From: an uncultured Erysipelotrichaceae bacterium | GTDB taxonomy: Bacteria; Bacillota_I; Bacilli_A; Erysipelotrichales; Erysipelotrichaceae | Reading direction: 5' to 3' | Length of the DNA: 15,890 nt | NCBI GenBank assembly: GCA_947575425.1 | Contig: CANPNQ010000007.1 | Location: forward strand, 1-15,890 | Shown here: positions 6,833 to 14,658 of the stretch, piece after piece | How the letters are laid out: each line of letters begins with the position of its first letter | How positions within the stretch are numbered: the first letter of the stretch is position 1 | Notes under the pieces: model-generated | What the model was told of the DNA's origin: nothing | Database searches by the model: none | The model's input: only the letters and a program-made list of their open reading frames with translations | Program-made: the position numbers and the translations under genes

Positions 6833-8038
6833 TTAGCGCATATTGAATGGTTTGATCGTTTTCGGAATACCGTTTTCCATCACCAAGGTAGGCTCACCCT
6901 GAATGAGCGGTGTGATGTAGTCATAGAATTCCTGTGTCAAGCCCTGATAATCAGGAAGGATCCATTCCGTAGGCACATGCTTCACATGATTTGCGAAGTT
7001 CTCCGCCGGCCCGCTGATGAATTTTGCATTGTATTGACCATCCACATATTCCCGCTGAACCGCCACAACTTCACCGGTAAAGGTTCCATTGGCACTTCTC
7101 ATATGTGCAGACATTCCGAGTTCAAATGCTTCGCTGACATCTACCAAGGATTGTGCAAAGTTAGAGGAACGGGCAGCTGTACTCAAATCCTGAACCTTTG
7201 CCCGAGGCGCAATGCCTGCCTCCAAAATCATATTCTTCAAGGTTTCTCCGGCGCCGCCTAAGATCGCATGACCGAAGCCATCATTTTTTGCCTCTCCGGC
7301 AGAAATATAAGTACCGTCCGCAAAATGCGCACCTTCACTGGTAACAATATAGCATTTGCCCTTTTCATCCATACATTTCTTCACCTGTGCCAAGAAGTTT
7401 TCCTTATCGAAATCCACCTCCGGCAATACGACAAGATCCACACGTCCTGTGACAACGGTAGAGCCTGCCAGCCATCCGGCGTCTCTGCCCATGGTCTCCA
7501 AAATGAATACTTCCTCACGTGTATACACGTTGTAATCTAGCCATGTCGCATTGACGACCTCATTGGCAAACTTCGCACCTGATGCGAAGCCCGGGCAATG
7601 ATCTGTCACCATTAAATCATTGTCTACGGTTTTGGGAATACCGACAAACCGCTTTGCGATGTTATTTGCCTTTGCCCACTGACTGAGTGCATCTACGGTG
7701 TCCATAGAATCATTACCGCCGATATAGAACAGGATCTCAATATCGTGCTTATCCATGATCTCTACCAATCTGCGATAATCTGTTTCATCATTGCGCTTCA
7801 GCTTATAGCGGCAGCTTCCCAGCGCAGAAGATGGTGTTTGACGAAGTAATTTGTTTTCTGTCTCGCTCATATTCGTCAAATCATATAAACGATCCTGTAA
7901 AATACCCTCGATTCCGTTTAATCCGCCATATACATGATCATAAACGGGATTTAACTGGTTAGCTCTGACGACACCTGCCAAAGAGGCATTGATGACTGTC
8001 GTAGGTCCACCAGATTGTGCTACTAAACAATTCGCCAT
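6833..8038 (-). CDS. pfp: Diphosphate-fructose-6-phosphate 1-phosphotransferase (PPi-PFK)
   Basis: 401 aa phosphofructokinase-family enzyme converting fructose-6-phosphate to fructose-1,6-bisphosphate, the committed glycolytic step, reversible when PPi is the donor. N-terminal QSGGPTTVINAS is the PFK phosphate-binding start. PKTVDND (135-141) has the Lys typical of PPi users, where ATP enzymes have Gly (PGTIDND). GGNDS (107-111) has Asp at the position that is Gly in ATP enzymes. MGRDAGWLAG (183-192) is the conserved substrate loop. The start at MANCLVAQSGG has AGGAGG 9 nt upstream; an upstream in-frame ATG is part of that ribosome site. It has a predicted promoter with an inverted repeat and a strong terminator, so it is monocistronic. 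PPi use is inferred from motifs, not shown. Confidence 0.92.
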   Translation of the reverse strand: MANCLVAQSGGPTTVINASLAGVVRANQLNPVYDHVYGGLNGIEGILQDRLYDLTNMSETENKLLRQTPSSALGSCRYKLKRNDETDYRRLVEIMDKHDIEILFYIGGNDSMDTVDALSQWAKANNIAKRFVGIPKTVDNDLMVTDHCPGFASGAKFANEVVNATWLDYNVYTREEVFILETMGRDAGWLAGSTVVTGRVDLVVLPEVDFDKENFLAQVKKCMDEKGKCYIVTSEGAHFADGTYISAGEAKNDGFGHAILGGAGETLKNMILEAGIAPRAKVQDLSTAARSSNFAQSLVDVSEAFELGMSAHMRSANGTFTGEVVAVQREYVDGQYNAKFISGPAENFANHVKHVPTEWILPDYQGLTQEFYDYITPLIQGEPTLVMENGIPKTIKPFNMR

Positions 8039-8071
8039 GTGTCTATTCCTCCTCATTCACATTACAGGATT

Positions 8072-8100
8072 ATTTTACCACAATGGTAAGGCTTTTTAAA
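8072..8100 (-). promoter_or_regulatory. Promoter with inverted-repeat operator, pfp
   Basis: Minus strand: TTTAAA (8100-8095), 17-nt spacer, TAAAAT (8077-8072) preceded by TGG, an extended -10. Inside it, 8075-8089 is a perfect inverted repeat, TTACCA-TTG-TGGTAA, overlapping the spacer and the -10. A protein bound there would exclude RNA polymerase. The leader would be about 27 nt. Confidence 0.55.
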
Positions 8101-8136
8101 GTTCCGATTGCTTTTTCTTTGATAAAACCATGCCTC

Positions 8137-8160
8137 CTACAAGCTATAGGAAGCTTGTAG
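8137..8160. other. Perfect 8-bp hairpin between the 119-aa gene and pfp
   Basis: CTACAAGC and GCTTGTAG enclose an 8-nt loop. On the minus strand the nearest T run is 9 nt later and only four long, so it is a weak terminator at best for the 119-aa membrane protein gene. It lies upstream of the predicted pfp promoter. Confidence 0.5.
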
Positions 8161-8213
8161 CCATCAGCGATATGGCAAAAAACTTTTCAGCTATTATGAT
8201 CCATCATAGCGCA

Positions 8214-8573
8214 TCATATTTCATCATGATAGATATAGCGGGAAAACACATAGCTCAAAACAGCCGACAGCACATCATTTCCCAATACGATCACAAGCAG
8301 CCGGATGCTTGTCACAAAGGGCATACAAGCATAAAATAATAAAATAGCGACCAAATATATTTTAATGCGGGCAGTTTCCAGTTTCAACTGGGGATCCTTT
8401 AATAAAAGGTACACGCTTTGTTCTTCCACCTTTAACATCAGCTTTGCCGCGTCCAAAAAGATGAGCAATGCCCATACCATCATACTGCCACGATGATACA
8501 GCATCACCAGAAAGGGCAATGCGATCAGATGTAAGATACATAAATATTCGCTGTGAATCAGTTGCTTTTTCAT
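8214..8573 (-). CDS. Small four-helix membrane protein beside spoVAF
   Basis: 119 aa; I do not recognise a family. Four hydrophobic segments are visible at about 12-28, 31-47, 71-88 and 91-112, separated by a polar, charged middle loop (48-70, with EEQSVYLLLKDPQLKLE). No signal peptide and no catalytic motif. It has an AGGGA ribosome site and a consensus TATAAT promoter in the 55-nt gap after spoVAF. Being next to spoVAF suggests a link with germination: in Bacillus SpoVAF works with a small membrane partner, FigP (YqhR), of similar topology. No sequence similarity to FigP is claimed; the idea comes from position and size only. Confidence 0.65.
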   Translation of the reverse strand: MKKQLIHSEYLCILHLIALPFLVMLYHRGSMMVWALLIFLDAAKLMLKVEEQSVYLLLKDPQLKLETARIKIYLVAILLFYACMPFVTSIRLLVIVLGNDVLSAVLSYVFSRYIYHDEI

Positions 8574-8597
8574 AAAATCCCTGCCTTTGTATGACTC

Positions 8598-8606
8598 ATT
8601 ATATCA
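8598..8606 (-). promoter_or_regulatory. Extended -10 promoter (TGATATAAT)
   Basis: The minus strand reads TGATATAAT, a perfect -10 with the TGn extension, 25 nt before the ATG of the 119-aa membrane protein gene. There is no good -35 at 17 nt. A second TATAAT lies at 8621-8626 at the end of spoVAF. Confidence 0.5.
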
Positions 8607-8628
8607 TAAAAGGAGCCTCAATTATACC

Positions 8629-10035
8629 TTAACGGGACTTGTTGTGAAGCTTTTTGCGCTTGAAAATCATCTTAAAATCAAACCAGTTAAAGGGGATCAA
8701 AGGATAGAGATAACTTTGTTTACTGATGGTTTTGCCATTATATAGGATCAGACATAGGAGGATAAGACCAATCCAAAAGCCAAACCGAGGCATCAGGGCT
8801 GTGAGAATCAATAGCATCACCCGCATAAACTTTACGCCATAGCCCAATTCATAGCTTGGCTGAGTGAAATTCGCCAATGCGACAAATGCCATATACAATA
8901 TAATCTCCGGCGCAAACCATCCCGCATCCACCGCAAAATCACCGAGGATCAAAGCTCCAATGATACTGAAGGAGCTGTTCAAAGAGCTTGGCGTATTCAG
9001 GGAAGCCAGCTTTAATGCATCGATGCCGAATTCCAGCAATAGCAACTGTACGATAAAGGGCAGATTGCCATTATCCTCAATAAGCGCAAAGGAAAACCAT
9101 TGCGGCGCCAAATGAGGATTACAGTTGAAATAATACCATATCGGTGTGATAAACAGAGTCGCAAAAAAGACAGCGATGCGAATACAGCGCAGGTAGGATC
9201 CGGTGATCGGCGGTAAATAATAATCCTGTGCCTCCTGTACAAAGTCAAAAAAGTAAGTAGGAAGGATCAGTACCGAGGGGCTGTTATCGATAATTAAAAT
9301 GATCTTTCCCTCCAAGATATTAGATGCGGCAGTATCTGGGCGCTCCGTATAGCGCACCTTGGGAAAAGGGGAATACCATTTCCCGCTGACCAGCGCCTCC
9401 GCCAAGGATTCCTGTGCCATCGTCAATGCGTCCACATGGATCTCGGAGATGATATCACGAATCCGTTTCAGCATATCCTGATCGACCTTATCCTCCATAT
9501 AACAGAGTATCAGATCGGTTCTGGAAACATCACCGACACTGGTGTATTCCATATGCAGATGGGGATCACGAATTCTGCGACGTATGAGTGCTGTATTGAA
9601 AACCAATGTTTCCACAAAGCCATCGCGGCTGCCCCGCAATACTCGATCATCCTCCGGTTCCTCCATGCCTCTGGTGGGATAGGTGCGTGCATCAATCAAT
9701 ATGCCTTTGCCATATCCCTCAATCACAAGTAAAATTGTGCCGGACAAGATCGCCGTCACCATCTGATTGACATCACTTTGAATATCAGCTTCCACATAAG
9801 AAACCAACTGGCTGCTTAAGGAGGAAAAGCTTCCTTCCTGTTCCATGGAAGAAAGATCCGCCTTTAATATGAATTCCATCATCTTCTCCAGCACTTCATC
9901 TTTCACAAAGCCATCCACACAGTAAAAGGACAGCTGTTTTCCCTGTACCAGCAGCTCACGCTTGATGATATCAAAATTTTCATCAACCTTTAATATATGA
10001 TCCAATTCACAGATCAATTCCTTGTATGTTTTCAT
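8629..10035 (-). CDS. spoVAF: Stage V sporulation protein AF (GerA-family A-subunit homologue)
   Basis: 468 aa. A soluble N-terminal domain (about 1-240) carries the highly conserved EPEDDRVLRGSRDGFVE (126-142) and FNTALIRRRIRDP that define SpoVAF/GerA A subunits, and a C-terminal integral-membrane domain (about 280-435, five or six helices, with ITGSYLR, LLLLEFGIDALKLAS and TPSSLNSSFSIIGALILGD) follows. SpoVAF sits in the inner spore membrane and, in Bacillus, amplifies ion release during germination. Usually it is found in the spoVA operon; here it is away from any spoVA gene. The start at 10035 has GGTGAT 3 nt upstream; the frame extends to a TTG at 10062 without a ribosome site. A forespore (sigma-G) promoter would be expected but I could not identify a convincing one. 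Confidence 0.88.
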   Translation of the reverse strand: MKTYKELICELDHILKVDENFDIIKRELLVQGKQLSFYCVDGFVKDEVLEKMMEFILKADLSSMEQEGSFSSLSSQLVSYVEADIQSDVNQMVTAILSGTILLVIEGYGKGILIDARTYPTRGMEEPEDDRVLRGSRDGFVETLVFNTALIRRRIRDPHLHMEYTSVGDVSRTDLILCYMEDKVDQDMLKRIRDIISEIHVDALTMAQESLAEALVSGKWYSPFPKVRYTERPDTAASNILEGKIILIIDNSPSVLILPTYFFDFVQEAQDYYLPPITGSYLRCIRIAVFFATLFITPIWYYFNCNPHLAPQWFSFALIEDNGNLPFIVQLLLLEFGIDALKLASLNTPSSLNSSFSIIGALILGDFAVDAGWFAPEIILYMAFVALANFTQPSYELGYGVKFMRVMLLILTALMPRFGFWIGLILLCLILYNGKTISKQSYLYPLIPFNWFDFKMIFKRKKLHNKSR

Positions 10036-10159
10036 CATATCACCAAAGTTAGGTTGTGACAATACACATGGATTTATACAAGGCCTTCCATCTGAATGAG
10101 GTGCATGCTTCCTATCTGATAAACTCTAAAAAAATAAACTCGATGATCTTTATCCATTT

Positions 10160-10190
10160 AAAAATGAGTCGGCTCCCTTCTCGACTCATT
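10160..10190 (-). terminator. Terminator of the licD/amidase-like/ABC-F unit
   Basis: A perfect 9-bp stem, AATGAGTCG and CGACTCATT (10163-10171 and 10182-10190), with a 10-nt loop; the minus strand continues with T residues. It begins 17 nt past the ABC-F stop. Confidence 0.85.
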
Positions 10191-10206
10191 CGACATAACA
10201 CCATAC

Positions 10207-12138
10207 CTATGATTCCAGCATCTCGCTATATTCCTCCCACAAGCGCATCAGATGCTCAATCTCATTATGCATTTCATCAATACGCTCATCCAATTCATTC
10301 ATCTTGCGATAATCATGATAATATTCCGGTTCAAAGCGCAGCTGTCGCAATTCCTCCAGCTGTTCCTCTTTTTCATTGATCGCAGTCTCCAGCTTTTTCA
10401 CTTCCTTGGCATAGTGAATTCCTCGCCTGCCCTGTTTCACAGAGGAAGATACTCCGACACTACCTTCTCTATGGCGTTGCGCCGCCTGCATAATCCCTTG
10501 ATTTTTTTGCTTATTTCCCTTTCCTGTCCCCTGATTATCATAAGAAGAAACTTCGCTCTTCATCTTTTCCACATATTCTGTGTAGGTCAAAGGATAATAC
10601 GTTGCCTTTCCTTCATCGATTACCAAGATCGCTGTTGCCAGCTTCGAGATAAAATAACGATCATGGGAGACAAACAGCATCGTTCCCTCATATCCGCTCA
10701 ATGCCTCCTCCAAGGCCTCCTTGCCTAGCAGATCCAAGTGATTGGTAGGCTCATCCAATATCAGAAAATTTGGCTGTGCCAATGCGAGCTTCACCAGAGA
10801 AAGGCGCACCTTTTCTCCCCCGGACAAGCAATCTACCGTTTTAAACACATCCTCCCCGTGAAAAAGAAACGTGCCTAGAATGGTACGAACCTCACTTTGC
10901 GTCATTGTCTCGTCGCAATCCCATACCTCCTCCAATACCGTTTGATTGGAATGGAACTGCGCCAGCTCCTGATCAAAGTAGCCAACCTCGATCTGATGTC
11001 CCAGCAGGAAACTGCCCGATAAAGGCGCCACATGACGCATGATTGTTTTCACAAAGGTGGACTTACCCTTTCCATTGGGGCCAAGCACTGCCACCTTAGC
11101 GCCCTGCATGAGATCCAAATTGATCTTGCATAAGGGCTGATCATAACCGATCACAAGATCCTTGACCTCTAAGACGCGCTTTCCCCCTTTCACTCTAGGC
11201 ACAAAATGTGCATGAAAGGTTCGCTCGTCCGACTTGGGATCCTCGATGCGCTCCATGCGCTCCAAATATTTGATTTTGGATTGGGCAAAGGCAGCCTTGT
11301 TTTTCTTATAGCGGAATTTTTCTATCAGTGTCTCTAAGCGCTCAATATCCTTTTGCTGGCGGGCATAAGCGCTTTTCTGCCGCTCGATGTCCGAGCGCTT
11401 GACCGCTTGATAATTCGTATAATTGCCCGGATAACGACGCATGACACCATATTCCAATTCATAGATGACATCGACTACATCATCCAAAAACATGCGATCG
11501 TGGGACACGAGTACCACTGCCTTGGGATAGCGCTTGACATACCCTTCCAGCCATTCAATCGTATCCAGATCCAAGTGATTGGTCGGCTCATCCAGTAATA
11601 AGATATCCGGCTTTGACAGTAACAGCTTCACAAACGCCAACCGGGTTTTCTGACCGCCGCTGAAGGTTTGAATCTCTCTGTGAATGTCCTGCGGATCAAA
11701 ATGGAACTTTGTGAGAATGCTCATCATTTCCGATTCATAGCGATAGCCTCCCCCTTCCTCAAAGGCCTGTGCCAGATCCGCATATTTATGAAGCAGCTCC
11801 TCATCTGCGTGATGCGCCATTTCCTCAGTCATCGCATCCATCCGCTTTTGCATATCCTTCAGATAAGCAAAAACGCTTTCCAATTCTTCCTTTACCGTAT
11901 GAGTCTCATCCGCAAAGGTGGTCTGCGCCAAATAGCCGATCGTTGTTTTACTCTCTTTGTGGATCTCTCCGACATCCAGCTCCTCCACCCCGGCCATAAT
12001 CTTTAACAGCGTGGTTTTTCCGCAACCGTTGCGCCCAATCACTGCGATTTTTTCATTGTCTCTGATCTCAAATTGTATATTCTCAAAAACACTGTTTCCC
12101 CCATATCGTTTTGCGCCCTTATGAATTTGATAGCGCAT
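10207..12138 (-). CDS. ABC-F family ATPase (YdiF/Uup-like)
   Basis: 643 aa with two nucleotide-binding domains and no membrane segment, the mark of ABC-F translation factors rather than transporters. Domain 1: Walker A GRNGCGKTT (35-43), signature FSGGQ (159-163), Walker B LLLDEP (180-185). Linker of charged helices (about 250-300). Domain 2: Walker A GPNGKGKST (353-361), signature LSGGE (438-442), Walker B LILDEP (459-464). A C-terminal charged helical tail (about 575-643) is likely a coiled coil, as in YdiF and Uup, which bind the ribosome and affect stalled translation. It does not look like a known antibiotic-resistance ABC-F, but that cannot be excluded. The start at 12138 has AAAGGA 8 nt upstream. 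It follows the amidase-like gene by 24 nt. Confidence 0.93.
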   Translation of the reverse strand: MRYQIHKGAKRYGGNSVFENIQFEIRDNEKIAVIGRNGCGKTTLLKIMAGVEELDVGEIHKESKTTIGYLAQTTFADETHTVKEELESVFAYLKDMQKRMDAMTEEMAHHADEELLHKYADLAQAFEEGGGYRYESEMMSILTKFHFDPQDIHREIQTFSGGQKTRLAFVKLLLSKPDILLLDEPTNHLDLDTIEWLEGYVKRYPKAVVLVSHDRMFLDDVVDVIYELEYGVMRRYPGNYTNYQAVKRSDIERQKSAYARQQKDIERLETLIEKFRYKKNKAAFAQSKIKYLERMERIEDPKSDERTFHAHFVPRVKGGKRVLEVKDLVIGYDQPLCKINLDLMQGAKVAVLGPNGKGKSTFVKTIMRHVAPLSGSFLLGHQIEVGYFDQELAQFHSNQTVLEEVWDCDETMTQSEVRTILGTFLFHGEDVFKTVDCLSGGEKVRLSLVKLALAQPNFLILDEPTNHLDLLGKEALEEALSGYEGTMLFVSHDRYFISKLATAILVIDEGKATYYPLTYTEYVEKMKSEVSSYDNQGTGKGNKQKNQGIMQAAQRHREGSVGVSSSVKQGRRGIHYAKEVKKLETAINEKEEQLEELRQLRFEPEYYHDYRKMNELDERIDEMHNEIEHLMRLWEEYSEMLES

Positions 12139-12162
12139 ATATCTCATCCTTTCAATACGGGA

Positions 12163-13461
12163 TTATGATTTCACATGAATCGCTGCCGCAAAGGCTTCTG
12201 CCAATGTGGTGATGATCTTCTCCTTCTCCTGCTTCCATGTCGATACATCTCCCTTGTTTGTCAAATAAATAAAATTCACAGATACGCTTTGCATACCGCT
12301 GTTTGCATTCTGTATGAGTGATTCATTCTCCTTTGCGGCGTCGGAAAACTCGGCTGCGCCGCTGATTCGTCCGCCGCTTTCCCGCAAGGCCGGCATCATA
12401 TCGTATACCAGCTTGCCATCCTTTCCTTGCGCGTATAGGCTGGAGCTGACTCCCTCACTGTGTTCACTCCATGTATAAACATTACTTGGAGTCAAAGCGG
12501 TATTCTTTTTTAATCCATACATCAAGGCATTTGCCAACGTGGCGGAGCTGTAATTGGAATGGTAGATCTCACTGCCGCCATAACGGGTTTCATTGGAGGA
12601 ATTCATTCCCAATTCAATATAGTATTTCGCATGTGACTCATATGCTTTCGCCATAATGCCTTCCTTTCCATAGTAACCCATCACATCATCGGCAGCTTCC
12701 TTTGCCAGTACGACGCGCAATCCATAGCCTTCCAGCTCCTGTTTCAGCTGTTGGGCAGCTTCCTGCATTTCCGCAGATTCCTTGAGTCCGTTGGCATTAC
12801 CGCCGCTTTGAAGATAACCGTTGATCATGCGATCTCCATACGGATCAATGAAAACATCCGCAACATCCTCCTGCGGATCCACTTCCTCGATCTGTAAAAA
12901 CAAAGTATTTTGTGAAAGCGCAGGCTCGCTGATGGATGCATCGGCAATCAGCGTGATTCGCTTAACCTTGCCATTTCGGCGAACGGTATAATAAGGCTCA
13001 CTATGCAAAACATTCGCATAAACCAGCTGCTTGTCCTTTTGGACGTCATGAATGCTCAGCGCGTAAAAGCCTTCCTGCGGCTCTACCAAATCGATCTGCC
13101 GATCGGCGCTGTCCTCCATCGTATAGGTGATTGTTTCCTCATTGCACAAGTTATGCAAGGTGATGCTTTTTCTTTTGACATCGTCCTTTTCCCCTAGCTG
13201 ATACGCTTGCGCAAAAACATTCAAGCTTTCCCCATAAAACTGATAATCTTGAATCGTATAGGTTTCCTTCCTCGTATTCTGAAGCAATTCCCTTGTTTTT
13301 TCCTCATCAAAGCCACAGATTGTCATGTTTTCCCATTCTTTCGGCTGTGCCGCTTGCCAGCTTCGATATCCCCATGTGACAGCGATTGCCAGAGTTGCCA
13401 TCAAAACGATGATCATCACCGGTTTGATATGTCGTTGTTTTTTCGGTGGAACATAAGCCAT
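12163..13461 (-). CDS. Membrane-anchored degenerate amidase_3-like protein
   Basis: 432 aa: a short basic cytoplasmic end, one membrane helix (about 14-30), a novel extracytoplasmic region (about 40-195), then a domain (about 200-425) with the order of an N-acetylmuramoyl-L-alanine amidase (Amidase_3). The usual DPGHGG is DPYGDR (206-211), so the first zinc His is gone. The Glu ligand appears retained in LKES (E228). The usual SxHxN is ELGMN (283-287), losing the second His, and the final catalytic Glu is replaced in VNFIYLTN (395-402). It is therefore probably a non-catalytic binder or regulator of cell-wall turnover. A strong AGGAGG lies 8 nt before the ATG. It sits between licD and the ABC-F gene, probably in one operon. 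The fold is inferred from pattern. Confidence 0.75.
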   Translation of the reverse strand: MAYVPPKKQRHIKPVMIIVLMATLAIAVTWGYRSWQAAQPKEWENMTICGFDEEKTRELLQNTRKETYTIQDYQFYGESLNVFAQAYQLGEKDDVKRKSITLHNLCNEETITYTMEDSADRQIDLVEPQEGFYALSIHDVQKDKQLVYANVLHSEPYYTVRRNGKVKRITLIADASISEPALSQNTLFLQIEEVDPQEDVADVFIDPYGDRMINGYLQSGGNANGLKESAEMQEAAQQLKQELEGYGLRVVLAKEAADDVMGYYGKEGIMAKAYESHAKYYIELGMNSSNETRYGGSEIYHSNYSSATLANALMYGLKKNTALTPSNVYTWSEHSEGVSSSLYAQGKDGKLVYDMMPALRESGGRISGAAEFSDAAKENESLIQNANSGMQSVSVNFIYLTNKGDVSTWKQEKEKIITTLAEAFAAAIHVKS

Positions 13462-13473
13462 GAGGATATCCTC
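13462..13473. other. 12-bp palindrome overlapping the ribosome site
   Basis: GAGGATATCCTC is a perfect palindrome immediately before the start codon of the amidase-like gene and contains part of its AGGAGG. In mRNA two copies could pair or the element could be a coincidence of the ribosome site; only short self-pairing is possible because the loop would be absent. Confidence 0.35.
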
Positions 13474-13552
13474 CTTTCATGATTCTCTGCTTGTTATTGT
13501 GCTTCCTTTCCTCAGCGCTATGCGCGAAGAATCGCTTATCAAAAGCAGTCGG

Positions 13553-14362
13553 TTATAAATAGGCATCCTTGATATGCTTCGGTTTTTGCTCCGCAATTGG
13601 CGGATAATTCATATGATCAGGCGATACTTCCACATTAAGCATCACATGAGGATCTTTGGGGATCGGCAGTTTCGTATCTTCAAAAGGCACATATTGAAGC
13701 GGAAATACGCTGTTATGCGGATAGCGCACCGGATGAATCATAGAATTGAAGCACCAAGTAAGCGCAAAGCCAATCATCCCGCTTCCTTCATATTTCTTTC
13801 CATAGCGTTTCGCATAGCGGATGAAATGCCGCTTCAATGCCTTGGGATTATAATGTAAATTTTCCAGCAGCACGATTCCTGCCATCATCGCTGCACTCCA
13901 TATTCTTCTCGGCAGATCTTTGGCTATGCGATCACTCATCTCATCCAATACGAATATATCGATAAATAAGCCATCCCCATAAGGACATTTATTTTTTAAC
14001 AGCGTGTTATATTCTTTGATATGGGTTCCCTTTAAAATCAGCTTTGCCGGAACACAGGGCAAAAAGCGCTCATCCGTTTCAAAGCATTGAAATACATATT
14101 TATCATCCAGCTCATGAAGAGCTACCCGTAAAAAACGCTCATAATCCTTTCTCAGCATTCCGATATCCATATCATCATCCCAAGGGATAAAGCCGCCATG
14201 ACGCACTGCGCCTAAGGCACTTCCCCCTACCAGCCAATAAGGTATATGATGTTTGCGCAACAGCGCATCCAAGTCTTTCATCATCATAAGCAATACACGA
14301 TGAATATCGCTGACACAGACGACGCTGCCGTCCTCATGACGCGCAATGACATATTTTTCCAT
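13553..14362 (-). CDS. LicD family phosphotransferase
   Basis: 269 aa. It carries the LicD nucleotidyltransferase-fold motif GGSALGAVRHGGFIPWDDD (46-64), with the Asp residues of the WDDDMD group as likely metal ligands, and GLFIDIFVLD further on. LicD enzymes transfer phosphocholine (or related phospho-groups) from an activated nucleotide to surface glycans such as teichoic acids or capsule. No licA, licB or licC for choline uptake and activation is in the window, so the donor is unproven. The start at 14362 has GGTGA 5 nt upstream; an ATG at 14374 is at or near the predicted transcription start. It appears to lead the licD, amidase-like, ABC-F unit, 91 nt before the second gene. Confidence 0.88.
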   Translation of the reverse strand: MEKYVIARHEDGSVVCVSDIHRVLLMMMKDLDALLRKHHIPYWLVGGSALGAVRHGGFIPWDDDMDIGMLRKDYERFLRVALHELDDKYVFQCFETDERFLPCVPAKLILKGTHIKEYNTLLKNKCPYGDGLFIDIFVLDEMSDRIAKDLPRRIWSAAMMAGIVLLENLHYNPKALKRHFIRYAKRYGKKYEGSGMIGFALTWCFNSMIHPVRYPHNSVFPLQYVPFEDTKLPIPKDPHVMLNVEVSPDHMNYPPIAEQKPKHIKDAYL

Positions 14363-14379
14363 GTACTTCACCATGTATA

Positions 14380-14408
14380 ATTATAAAAGAAAGATCAGAA
14401 AACCACAA
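14380..14408 (-). promoter_or_regulatory. Predicted sigma-A promoter of licD
   Basis: Minus strand: TTGTGG (14408-14403), 17-nt spacer, perfect TATAAT (14385-14380). The start would fall near 14373, leaving a leader of about ten bases that consists mainly of the ribosome site. Confidence 0.6.
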
Positions 14409-14464
14409 GGATTTTGGGCAATATAACAAATTTGTGATGGTCTGGCAGGTTTCTGCATTTTCAT

Positions 14465-14500
14465 ATGACGGATGAGAATAAATCAGCTTTCGTCTGTCAT
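14465..14500. repeat. Imperfect inverted repeat upstream of licD
   Basis: Arms ATGACGGATGA (14465-14475) and TCGTCTGTCAT (14490-14500) pair at 9 of 11 positions with a 14-nt spacer. It lies about 57 nt upstream of the licD -35 box, in the gap between asnS and licD. Confidence 0.4.
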
Positions 14501-14610
14501 GACTTGGACAATGACTATCATCATCCTTTCCCTGCTTTTCCCTCTCCCATCATCCCACACTCTCCCCTAGCCTGCTTGCCTATTTCCATCCAAGCGCTGC
14601 ATAAGGAAAA

Positions 14611-14636
14611 GAAAACGCCATGATGCTTGCATCATG
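14611..14636 (-). terminator. Probable terminator of asnS
   Basis: CATGATG and CATCATG (14619-14625 and 14630-14636) form a 7-bp stem with a four-base loop; the minus strand then continues GCG followed by TTTTCTTTT. The T tract is interrupted, so strength is moderate. It starts 22 nt past the asnS stop. Confidence 0.65.
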
Positions 14637-14658
14637 ACATTGTTTCTTCCTTGTTTGA

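Noticed and set aside
10036..10160. Sigma-G type promoter for spoVAF
   Set aside because: Expected for a forespore gene, but no pair of boxes with the right spacing was convincing; only isolated partial matches such as a TATAAA near 10075 were found.
10207..12138. ABC-F gene as an antibiotic-resistance determinant
   Set aside because: The long C-terminal charged tail and overall layout fit housekeeping YdiF/Uup types better than known resistance ABC-F proteins, and there is no leader peptide or attenuator upstream.
14530..14600. Very short minus-strand frames in the asnS-licD gap (about 22-25 codons)
   Set aside because: They arise from the purine-rich tract, have poor or chance ribosome sites and no recognisable sequence.
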